From Scilla litardierei (taxonomy: Eukaryota; Streptophyta; Magnoliopsida; Asparagales; Asparagaceae): DNA of 64,000 bases. Position 1 is the stretch's first letter. Each line of letters starts with the position of its first letter. The notes under the pieces are model-generated. The model did no database searches, was not told where the DNA came from, and was given only the letters and a program-made list of their open reading frames with translations. Shown here piece after piece: positions 24,101-36,100 of the stretch. A program made the translations under genes and the position numbers. Where the stretch lies: positions 148,250,597-148,314,596 of the forward strand of contig CM061132.1 of NCBI GenBank assembly GCA_030789695.1, in the 5' to 3' direction.

Positions 24101-27100
24101 GATAACACTCCCGTCATGACTAAAGCCAAGGAACCCGTAGTGGAAATTCTAGAAGAGAGCGAGCCGGCAATTGAGGTGGAGAAAGAGAAGGAGCCGCAAG
24201 GAGCAAAATCTAGAGTGGAGGAACCTATTGATGAGCGCCGATTCATGCCACCGGTGCCCTTCTCACAACGGCTAGTAAGAGCCAAGATCGAGAAAAGGCT
24301 TGCCAAGTTCCTCGAATACTTGAGGGGGGTGAGCCTCAATATCCCTTTCCTTGATGCCATAGTGGAAATCCCATCCTACGCGAAGTTCTTAAAGGACTTG
24401 ATTACGGGAAGGAAAAGGAAAGAGAAGATAATGCTCGCGGAACAAGGAACTTGGTTTACTAGGAAGGAAAATGAGCCCGCCAAATTTAAAGATCCCAGGA
24501 GCTTCCGGATTCCTTGCACACTAGGAGGCGTCCCCTTACAAAAAGCATTGGTTGATTTGGGCGCTAGTGTGAGCCTCATGCCTCTCACCATGTTCCGGAA
24601 GTTGAACACCGGCACCGATTTAAAAGCCGACCGACATGAGGATTCAACTCGCGGACGGTCGGATCACTAGGCCGGTTGGGATCGCGGAGAACATCCCACT
24701 CCAAGTTCCGGGAGGCATATGCTTGCATTGTGATTTTGTGATCATGGATATCAAGGAGGAGGGTGACACATCGCTCATACTTGGACGCCCATTCCTCGCC
24801 ACCGCCGGTGTAATCGTCGATGTGCGGGAGGGGACTTTTACCTTGAACGTCGGCAACATTGAAGTCGAGCTCCATATACCAAAGGCTATAAAGCACATGC
24901 CATATCATGAGGAGCTAGATTATGTGGACCTCCTCAACGAGGTTATAGAAGAGGCTATCCCCTACTCCATCGGTGCACTCCACGATGATGGCTTTGAAGA
25001 AAGCCAAGATTTGAGCGAAGAAGAGACATTGGAGGACTCTCCCAATAGCTCCACGGCGAATGATGATGGCGACGCTGAAGTCGCAAGAATACGAGAGCTT
25101 TGCAAGCTCTCGACATTGAAGAATCCGAAGAAAGCTCCACCGATTCGAAGATCGGTGTCACCGGCGAAGTCAAAGACCGGAACAAGCTTAAGCTTGGGGG
25201 AGCCATCCCCCAACATTGCCCATGATGAAGGGGCGCCGAGGAAGGCCATGCACCACCACGATCCAAATCCGAGCGGTCTTCCCGGTAAATTCGACGGGTG
25301 CATCTCATACGCACCCAACATCCCTACGCTAATTTGAAAATCCAAAGGGGTCGAGCTCAAGACCTTAAACGAGTGCTTGTCGGGAGGCAACCCGATGGTT
25401 TTTGCGTTATTTTTATTTTGGTTTTTATTTTTGTTTTAGACTTTATTAGTGTTTTGAGTCAATTGCCTATAAAAATCGTGACAACGGGTCCTATTTTTCA
25501 TGACAGGAGAAGGAGAAAGAGAGATCAATCATATGGAGGAAGATAGAGGCAAGGAAGAGCGCTCCAGGAATGCGCTCGAGGCTTAGGAAGAGGAAGAAAC
25601 CAACTGGAGGAAGAAAAACAGAGAATAGAGCGAAAACGGAGCCCCGAAGTAGAAAACAGCAGGCCACTCGGCCGAGCATCATGTCACTCGGCCGAGCAAA
25701 GGATCCCACTCGGCCGAGTGAGGCACCAACCAGGGAAGTCTGCGGAACCAACTCTCTGTCTTTTTTGTGCATTTTAGTTTTAATTGCCACTCGGGCGAGT
25801 GACTTGTTACTCGGCCGAGTGAAACAGATACCATCCTAGCCTAAAAATTGCCGAGTGGCACTGCCACTCGGCCGACCGGAGATTCTCCCTTCGGCCGAGT
25901 CGTAAGTGGGAACGAGATTTTTCGAAATTTTTTCGTTTACACACTCGGCTGAGTGACATTTCCACTCGGCCGAGTCGTAACAATTTATATATAAACTGAG
26001 CGGCGGGCGCGATTTTCTAAAACCCCAAATCTCTTCGTTTTCGCCCGAGCTCCCCGCTGCTTCGCCTCCCTCGCCCGCTGCAACATCCCCCACGCCCGAA
26101 TCAACTCCCTCCGACCTGCGATCGCTCCCTCTCACCTCGCCGCCGGTCGGCCGCCGCACCACCTCGCCGGCGCCAACCTCCACCGCCCCCTATCGCCTCG
26201 GTTTGCCCCAAAAACCCCTCTTCTCCCCGTTTCTCTCGATTCGTAGACCCGTTGAGCCCAAAACTCAAATTAAATTTCTTATCTATCTATTATACCCCAT
26301 CTCCCCCATGTATTTTGAATATTATCCGCTGATATCATTGTTTGATTTGCAGGCTATCTTGGGGGAGCTTTGGGGAGCTTCTGGACGCGCTTTTGGCTTC
26401 GCGGAGGCGGCGCTCTTCGCACGCATTTGCTGATTTGCTCTCGCGGCGTGTTCAGGTACATTCGTTCCATTCTTTTTAGCACGCCGCATATTATTCTTGT
26501 TGGGTGAGCACTCGCGGCACACATGCCGCCGCACACTAGGCTGCGCACGCGGGGATCCGCCCCCAAGCGGAGGCGGACGATGACCCCGGTCCCTTTCACG
26601 CTAAGGACTCCCCTCCACCTAGCCCGCCACCACCACCCACACAGCCTATCCCAGCCGATCCTGTCCCTCCACCCGCTCCCGCCGTCGGGCCGATGGGGAT
26701 CACGTTCAGAAACGACGCACAGCGCGTCCGATTTGAGCGTATCGCCCATCGCTCGATAGTGCCCTCTAGGTTCGCACATTTAGCAGACCTTGACCGCCTA
26801 GGGGTACTAGAGGGGCTTCTCACGTTGTACGACAACGTGGGATGGCGTGATTTTCTCGCTGTGTCGGCGGATACTTTCATCCGTCCGACACTAGAGGTCC
26901 TGAGCTCGATTGACCGGACCCCTGGAGGATGCACATTCCGCCTGATGGATCGAGAGTGCGAATTCACTCTCGACATGCTTCGTGCGTTCTTCCAGTGGCC
27001 CGCTGTCCCTGTCCCCGACCGTGCCTACGCACCCACGCACATCCCACCACCGTCGTTTGACACTTCCACCTTCTGGACACGGATCACAGGATCCCATCTT

Positions 27101-30100
27101 GGCTTTGACCCTAGTAGGGCCAAGGCCTCAGCCATCCTGCACCCCTGCCTCCGCATTGCACAGCGCCTCATGACGACCACCTTCTTAGCGAGGTACGAGC
27201 CTGGGACGATGTCTACGCCTGAGCTCTACATGCTCTACGCGATGACTCGCCCTAGAGTTCTGGATAGGGGTAGCGACAACCTGGTCCCCGCCGTTGAGAT
27301 TGATATCGCTAGTTGGTTTCTGGACCGCATCATCATTTCGGTGGGCGCTCACTCACCTATTTGCTGCGGCGGTCTGATCATGCTTCTAGCCCTTATGACC
27401 GGCGTGGACCTACCTGACAACCTTCGACGAGCCCCGGGCCCCACTGCACTTTCGATAGACGTTATGGCCCGGATGAAGATGCTTCGTCCCCACGGCCAGC
27501 AGCACTGGGTATGGTTGCACGGTCCCTTTAGTGCCGATTACATGGTTCTCCCGAGCCCCGCTCGGACACATATAGGACCGGCACACGTGGACTGGCTTCC
27601 GGCGATGGATCCCCTGATCCCCGCCGCCTACGTGCTAGAGGCCGAGGGAGCTGAGCAGGCACCACCTGCACCCGTCGACCCCGTGATCCCTCAGCCTGAG
27701 CCTGCACTGTCTGCACCTCCCGACACTTCTGTCCACACTTCTGTCAGTGTCGGGAGTACCCTTGCTGAGTCGTCCACCACGTCCACCACCACCCCCACCA
27801 CTGCTGTGCCTATCTCGGTTGAGCCTATTTTCTCACTTCTTCCCGAGCGTCCACCCACCATACTAGAGAGCGGCGAGTCTTCCTTCGCTGCCGTCGTGGA
27901 GACCCTATCCAGTTTGATCTCCGCTGGGGTATCACCTTTTGGGACCTACACTTCCTCCCCAGTGGTCGACCTTTCTGTCTCCACCGCAGCTGTCTTCACC
28001 GAGAGTGTCGTGGCGTCTGTCCCCGCTTCTGTGTCACTGACCTCCCCTGCTTCCTCGTCGAACATTTTACCCTCCACTTCTGCTGCTGCTGCTGCTGCCG
28101 CTTCGACCCAGCCTGCGTTCCAGCCTCACACTGAGGCTGGGCATCCACTAGTGAGCACAGCACCTTTTCCACACTACCCTGCTGGCCCCATCCTATACGC
28201 TTCCCGCCAGAGACAGCCCCGTCCTTCACAGCCTAGACATGTGCGTCCCTCTGCACCACCTCCCCCCGACACTCTACTTCAGAGCATTCGTGCTCTTGAG
28301 GGGGCGGTGAGTGGACTCAGAGGCGACTTTAGGGCTCTGTCTGCCATGGTCAGTACCGTGCAGTCCCACGTCGTCATGCTTCCCGATATTCAGGCTTGCC
28401 TGAATCAGATCCTGACGCGACTGCCTCCACTACACCCACCCACCCAGCAGACACCACCACCACCACCTCCTCCTCCTCCACCTACGCCACAGGACGGAGA
28501 TGATGCAGCACCACCAGCTTAGGCACACTCTTGATGCCATTGATCTTTTTTTGTCGTTATGCTGCCCATTTTCTGTCGGTCTTGGAGATTTTTGCCCCTA
28601 CCTCCTCCCCTCACTATTTTGGTCCCTGTTCTGATCACATCATTTTATATCTTTTTTGGGAGAGAGGGAGAGTATTTTTGGTGACACATATCTGCATCAC
28701 TCTGATCTTTGCATGCATCACATCCGCATCATATTTTCTGTTTATTTTTCTTTTATTTTTATCATGCATGCATCCTCACCCACCCCACCCATTTCACGTC
28801 TCTCGGTGTGCCACACTTTGCACATTGAGGACACTGTGCACTTTAGCTTGGGGGAGTGAGTTCTCACACTTTTTGCTTTTATCGCCTTTATTTTTAGTTT
28901 TTTCACGCTTTTTCCCGCTTTTGCACCCATTTTTCATCACTTTTTCATTTTTTACCATGCATCACGTTTTTCTTATTTTCCTTGTGTGCTGCATTGTAAA
29001 TAGTTCTGTTATCTTTTATCTTTATTTCTTTCATCTTTTGCTAGAGATGATTTTTCTGTGATGACGATGACGTGGTGTTAGCTTTCCTCTATATGCATGC
29101 TAATTTTGTCATGTCATAGCTTTTGTTTCTGATATCATATGCTATGTTCTGCTTTGCATTTAGAAATAGTAACCCACTCTTTTTCCGTATGAAAATGGAT
29201 GAAATTCTATTATTAGCTGATGTCTGATAATTCATATGTATGCTATCGTAGAAAACACACCAAGATTCACGCATTGATTGCTTATATCTGGAGTACTACT
29301 TTCTTTTCTCATATCACTTCTTATTGCATGATTTGTACGCTTCACTTCAGGTTGATTGAATGTTTGCTAGCATTGATAAATCTGGACTAGTTTGCTTTTT
29401 GAGATTAAACTGAGTAGATTAAATTACTATGCTGAAGTTGTCATGCACGTCCTATAGAGTGAACCGAGAGATACATTTATTTCTTTCTCCACATATCTTG
29501 AACATTATTTCTCTATTTTAAATTCATTGGTGAATCTCCCCTTAGCAATTCTATTATAAGCATCTCCCCCGTTATATCCCATGCTCCAAATTCCCCAAAA
29601 CCAAAAAGAAAAAAAATACTTGTATATCCTTCTCTTTTGATTTGGGATCATTTGTGTATATATGTTATTTGAAAAAGAAAAGAAAAGAAAAAGATTTGAG
29701 AAAAAGAAAAGAAAAGAGAAAAGAAGTTCAAAAACGATCCCATCCCATACACTTTCTCTCTTTCTTCCCTCTTTTTATTTTTATTTTTTATTACCTTTGG
29801 AGCTTCAAAAGAAATGAGGAATGTAAATATTGATTTGTTTATGCCACCACGCTTATGGATAAGCTTGGGGGAGAGGATCCAATGATGTGTGAGAGAGTGA
29901 CTACTTGACGGTGCATGACAACATAGGCTAGGCAATATTTTATACTAGGTGAGATTGTTAAAAGTTTCACGAAATCCAGAAATCTACGCTTAGCATTCAT
30001 ATAATGAAAACCACACTTTTCTATTCTTACTACTCTATTGTGTGATATCTCTTATACTCCTTATAGAAAGCATTCAATTGAAAAGTTTGTGATCAACGAT

Positions 30101-33100
30101 TTTGTATACCGCTTTAGATGCTTCAGACGATGATAATTCTAGAATTATTCCATTTTTCATGCTATATTGATATGCTTGGGTTTTCTATTTCAAATGCACC
30201 ATTATACTATGATATCGAGATAAAAGTCTTTGACATGTGTTTTATATTCGATGCGTGCTATATGAGTAAGCAAAACCCACGTCTTGAGAAAAATGATCTA
30301 GCAGCTTCCTTCTTCGTTTTCTATTTTGTTTTTTTTTTCATTTTTCATTTTCCATTTTTCCATCGTTTCCATTATCTTTATCCACCGGGTTCGTTTTTTA
30401 CTCATCTTCCTCGAGGACGAGTAAGAGGTAAGCTTGGGGGATTTTGATCACTCCATATTTTACACCCTTTTCTGCTTGTTTGCATGCCATTTAGATCGCC
30501 CATATCGCGTTTTTCACGATTATTCGACAATATTGCGATGCTTTTCACGATTTCTTGTTTTTGTCGTATTTCAGGAGATTTGGAGCGATTTGGAGTGATT
30601 CTGAGATGCACCCACTCCGGAGTGTCACCCGTGACTCTTTTGAGGGGAATTCTGCGATTGGAGAGGAGTGAAAGAAGAAAGAACGTCGTAGGAGCGACGA
30701 GGAAGCAAAGATACGAAGATTGGGCATTTTCAGCATGCCACTCGGCCGAGTGAAGGAGTCACTCGGCCGAGCATCGACAGCCCGCTCGGCCGACCAGATC
30801 GGACACGCAGCAGATTGAATATCAGCGTGCACTCGGCCGAGCATCGCCAGCCCACTCGGCCGAGCACGGAGACACCACTCGCCCGAGTGGCATCACGACG
30901 ACGGCAAGCAAAAATCCCGAAGTTACTGTAATCCGTCAGTCAGCTCCCGAGTTCCGACTCGGCCGAGTGAATAAATCCGCTCTCAGCCGAGTGAAGAAAG
31001 ACGCTCGCCCGAGTGACTCCCGAGGAGATGACCACCAAAAAGTCCAGACTTACTGGAATCCGTCAGGGTCCGTCACTCGGCCGAGTGACATTTATCACTC
31101 GGCCGAGTGAGTCGCGTTGCATGTAGCGTAAAGTGCGATTTTCAAGCTGCGCAGGGGCAATTTTGTCACAGTTTTTGGGCGATTTTGAGGGGTATTTAAC
31201 CCGAGTTTTTAACCTAGTTTAGAGAGCTTTTCTCATACTTTTGGCAGCCCTTTTTGATTACCTTTTAGGAGATTAGATTTAGTTCTTTGGAGAGAGAAAA
31301 AAAGTTCTATTTTGTTGGATGCTATTGAAACTTCATTGGTTTGTCTCTCTTTTTATCAAAAACCTCATTTTTATTGATATATTGTTTATTGCAATGAATT
31401 CTATTGTTTTTATTATTGAATTTCTGATGATTTGCATTATGAATTGTGAGTAGTTTTATCGTCTTAGGGCGTAGGGATGAACCCTACGAACCCTATTTCT
31501 AATTTGTGATGAATTGGTGAAATTCTTGCTAGAATTGATTAGGGTTAGTTTGGGATTGATTTAATACGAATAGCTAGGGATTCATACCGATTGGGATTTG
31601 CAAGAGATTGGATCCCAACTCGATAGGAAGCCCTAGAAATTCGAATTGGGTTACAATTGGGTTTCTCTGGAATCGGTTTGCAAGAGATAGGACCGAAACT
31701 AGGGTTTTCGATTGCAATTCTGTACCAATACCCGTTTGCAAGAGATTGGACGGGTAGGAACTATCCCAACCTAGGTCGTAGCTCGAGTTTGCACGAGAGT
31801 GGGCTCGAGATACGATTGAACGATGATGTTGTTCTTCACGCTAGCTTGCCTAGGTTAGGGTTTGCAAGAGATTGGACCCTACCCTAGGTTTGCTATAGAC
31901 CGGCAAGAGCGCGAGAGCGTGAGCTTAGTTCTACATTTAGTTGCAACTAGTTCACCTGAATTTCAAGTCTAGCAATTGTGAAACCTACAAATCACAATGA
32001 CGAGATACGGTTTATAGCGGGGATTCCCTATCCCTAGGCGGTTTTATTAATTTGATATTTTCTTTATACAGTTGAACGACTGTGACCGCTTTATTGCGAA
32101 TATTTCTCAACTGTTCTTATAGCCAGGTGAATTGAAGAAGACACCGTCATTTGCCCTCCTCGTGTTCGATACCCGCTCGCCGCTACACCGTGCGCTTGCG
32201 GTAAGACTAGCGAGTCTCGTCCCGGGTGTGTATCCGGGGCGCGATCACACAACAACCCATGGTGAACCACTTTAGCCATCGTTCTATGTGTAACTTGAGT
32301 TATTGTCCAGTGAGTTTTGTTGAGTATTGGACTTCTCCCTACTTTGTTTTGATGATGAGCAAACATAAATTCTTGTGACCAATCCCCTACATGCAGTTAA
32401 TCCATTGACAATCTAATCATGATGATCAAATAGCAATGGATGATTACCAAGATCAATCAAAGCTCAATGAATTGAAGATTGGATGATCAAGTTGAAGAAT
32501 GAAACTTCAAAGACTTCAAGGCCATTCAAGAGAAGGAAGTGAAGCATATATACAATGTAAAACTTTTTATGCTTTCATTCCTCTTAATTAGAATGTAGCC
32601 GTGTAGTAGAATTATCTTGGAGCTCGCACACTTCACTTTATCTAGCTTAGGATGTCATTAGAAATTATTTCCTAGGATTCCAACTCTTCGTTCCCTTTAT
32701 TGTGCATTTTCGATTTTTAACAGGCGACTGAAGAACAAAATGCAAGCGCCTGTCTCCATACAGGTGCCTGAGAATTGTTCTGCAGTCGACTGCAATGCAC
32801 ATGTTTTGACTTAGGTTTTTGGGTTTTTCTGTATTCAACTTCAACAGGTGATTGATGTACAAAGTACATGCGACTGTCTAGTTTCAGGCACCTGTGACTT
32901 GTTAGTCAGTCGCATGTCTCCTCTTGCCCAAAGATCCAATGATCTGTCAATTTCGCACTTTTGCACACAGACAATTGAAGTTGGTTTTCCAGTCGTCTGC
33001 CCATGGCACATGGGCCTGTGGATACCACAACAGTCGCATGTCCATCACTTGCCCAGAACTTTCATTTTGGCAAGTTACACACTTGTGCACATAGACGACT

Positions 33101-36100
33101 GAAGTTGGTTTTCCAGTTGCCTGCTCATGGCATACGCGCCTATGGATTCTACATCAGTCACATGTCTAATGATATCCAGAATTCTTACATTCTGTCAACT
33201 TTCGCACTTTGCTACACAATCGCCTGATGGTTTTCAGGCGCCTATACAACTTTCTTCAGTCGACTGTTCTACGTGGTAAGTTACCTTTTGAATTCTCACA
33301 TACCCTCTGACACAGTGCATCAGGCGATTGTGATTCCTTCATCAGTTGCCTGTCTTGGCTGTAAATTCTATCCGTTGGCCTTTTCCACATGGATTTCAAA
33401 TGGGGTTTTGGGTATTTTGTTTAAGGGGTTTAGAGAACTTATAAAAGGGTCTCCTACTGTTCCATTGGAGATCTCTTGGAACCCTTAAGAATTCATTGAT
33501 CTCATCTCTAAGCTCTCAAGCTCTCATTTTCTTTAAGCCCAATAATCTCATTCTCTCTTGCTTTCCAACCTAGAATCAAAGTTGATAGTCTCTAGGCATT
33601 TGGTGGTGACAAGAGAAAAGCTTCTCTCTCTTATTGGAAGAGATCAAAGCTCACTTCACTTTGCTCCTTCAAGTTCTACTTCAAGGCATATGTATTTGTA
33701 AGTGTTTACATTTCGAATTTCATTATCTCGTATTTCAATTTCACTCTCGGTTTGTGAGAGTGAGTTTGCTTGATCTCAAGTTGTGGGAGTCGAGGACATC
33801 GATTGTTGTTCGATTACTTGTAGGGTTGCCACAAGTGGGTTTAAAGGAACCCTCAAGTTGGGGTTCTAACTTGAGTATCCAGAGGTATCCGAGTGGAAGG
33901 GACGTATGATTACCAGGAACAAGTCAGGATTAGACTTGAGTAATTCGAACCCTTGAAACATCTCCTTGTTAATTTGTTTCATTTTGGTTTAATTTATGAT
34001 TCCACATTTATTGTTGGTTTGGGATTTAAATTGGTGTAACTATCGTTTAAATTTTATAAACACTATTCAACCCCCTTTTAGTGTTCTCCTCATAGCCAGT
34101 GTCCTTACAATTGGTTGCAGAGCACAAGGTTTATAGCTATGACATCCAACAACAACGTTCCTCCACCTCCTTCGTACAACAATCGCGATCGTGATGGTGC
34201 TTTTACTGTTTTCGAAAGACAATCAACGGTTCGTCCTCTGCGTTTCAATGACACAAATTTCGGCTATTGGAAGTGCCGGATGGAGACTTTCCTAAGGAGT
34301 GCTTCTCTTTGGAGAACCCTCCATAAGGATTACGTTGAACCCATTGAAGAAGATTTCGACAAATGGACTCTCACCGAGAAGTCCGCTGAGATGAACAATG
34401 TCAAAGCAATGAACGCTCTTCATTGCGCATTGGATCCGGATGAGTTCAACAAGATATGCACATGTAAGAGTGTATACCAAATATGGAATCATCTCGTCGT
34501 CACCCACGAGGGGACAAACAAGGTAAACTTGTCAAAGTTATATGTTGCTATACAAAACTTCGACATGTTTCATATGCAAGAAAGTGAGAACATTGCAGCG
34601 ATGTACGGTCGTTTCACCGACATCACAAATGAGCTTGAAGCTCTCGGTCAAGTATACACACAACAAGAAAAGGTAAGAAAGATAATCATGGGAATGACTT
34701 CAAAATAGGAAAAAAAGTCTATTGCCATTGAGGAGGTCAATGACATGAAGAACTATACCGTGGTGAATCTCATCGGTACTCTACGAAGTAAGAATGGAGA
34801 ACCGATTGAAGATTAGAGCTATGATGAACCCAACGGAGGCAAAGAAGACGTAAGCGTTCAAGGCTACCTCTTCATCCTTCAATAGTGATGAATCCGAGAA
34901 CGAAATGGATTTGGAAGAAATGACGCTAATGGCGAAGAAGTTCCAACGCTTCTATCGCAAAGGTAACTTCCCATCCAAATCTAAATTTGATTCCATTAAC
35001 AATTCTTTTTCTCTTTATTTCAAGTGCAACAAGCCATGACACATCAAGAAGGATTGTCGAATGCTAAGAAACAAAGAAAAGTGGAAAGCACCGAAGTACC
35101 ACAAGTCTGACAAATTCAAGGACAAGAAGAAATGACTCGGTGGGACTTTCGTTGACTCAAGTGGTGATTCCTCAAGCGAATCTGAGGATGAGAAGGGTGA
35201 GAGTGCACATATGTGCTTCATGGCCCGAGAAGATACATTCTCCGATGGAAGCGATAGTGAGAATGATGAACACGAGGTAACTATGGATGAATTTCGTATT
35301 GCTAACGAAGAATTAATTTCTAAGTATCAGTCTCTTATGCTTAGATACACTAATTTGAAGAAATCTAATGTTAGTAAATCATCCATGCCATGCATCACTA
35401 ACAATGACACCATTGTTGACACACTTACACTTGAGAAAGCCAATTTGATTTCTCAAAATGGCACCTTGAGAAATGAGGTGAATTCCTCAAATCTCAACTA
35501 GATCACGTTTCTTCTAATGATAATGTTGATCTAACTTCACAAAACGCACATTTGGGTATTGAGAATGATTCTCTCAAAACCCAAATGCACGAGCTCACCA
35601 CACGTGTGTCCAATTTAGACACTAATATTTCTTCCCTTAGGGAGAAATATAAGCTCATGTCCTCCCAAGTTAATAGATTTAACAAAGGGAAAGGGCTGTT
35701 GGATGAATTACTTTCAAACCAATTTTCGGCCACACATCGCGTTGGACTTGGTTATGTGGAAGCAAACGCATCCAAATCACGCACCTCCTATAGTGGTGTA
35801 ACTATAGATTTTGTGAGTCCATCCTCCGGTGCATCCACTAGTAGTGACAAAAACACTATTGGTAGCAATCTTACCAAGAAAGTCACTACTACACACATTC
35901 CTTCGTTTGACAAGAAACCTATTAAGAGTGGAAATCAAAAGAAAGGACATGCCTTCATGTACACTAACACACATACGTAGGAACACTTCTTCTCATATGA
36001 ACACGCATGATGAGTTTTATGCTCCACACATATGGGCAGATGCAAACCCACACATGAGAAATACTCATTCACGTGCTTCTACACACTCTTATGTTCATGC

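Larger units (their letters stand above)
20630..32247 (+). mobile_element. Athila-type Ty3/gypsy element lacking reverse transcriptase and integrase
   Basis: The two LTRs (1804 and 1803 bp, TGATCACTCC...GCGATCA) are bordered by a perfect 5-bp duplication cacaa (20625-20629 and 32248-32252). A tRNA-Asp-type primer site follows the 5' LTR and a purine tract precedes the 3' LTR. Inside are gag, protease, a promoter-like array and a 609-codon third ORF of the ATHILA ORF-1 type. No reverse transcriptase, RNase H or integrase motif occurs between the protease (ends 25337) and the third ORF, so pol is missing. By eye I count roughly 35-40 differences between the LTRs, about 2 percent, mostly transitions and many at CG. 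This suggests a fairly recent insertion. Confidence 0.93.

Noticed and set aside
24585..25390. Minus-strand frames of 80-140 codons
   Set aside because: Shadows of the Athila protease reading frame on the other strand.
28531..29061. 176-codon plus-strand frame with long hydrophobic runs, possibly an envelope transmembrane part
   Set aside because: T-rich noncoding sequence after the third ORF gives Phe/Leu/Cys runs; no start context or domain, and the second family shows the same artefact (59640-60100).
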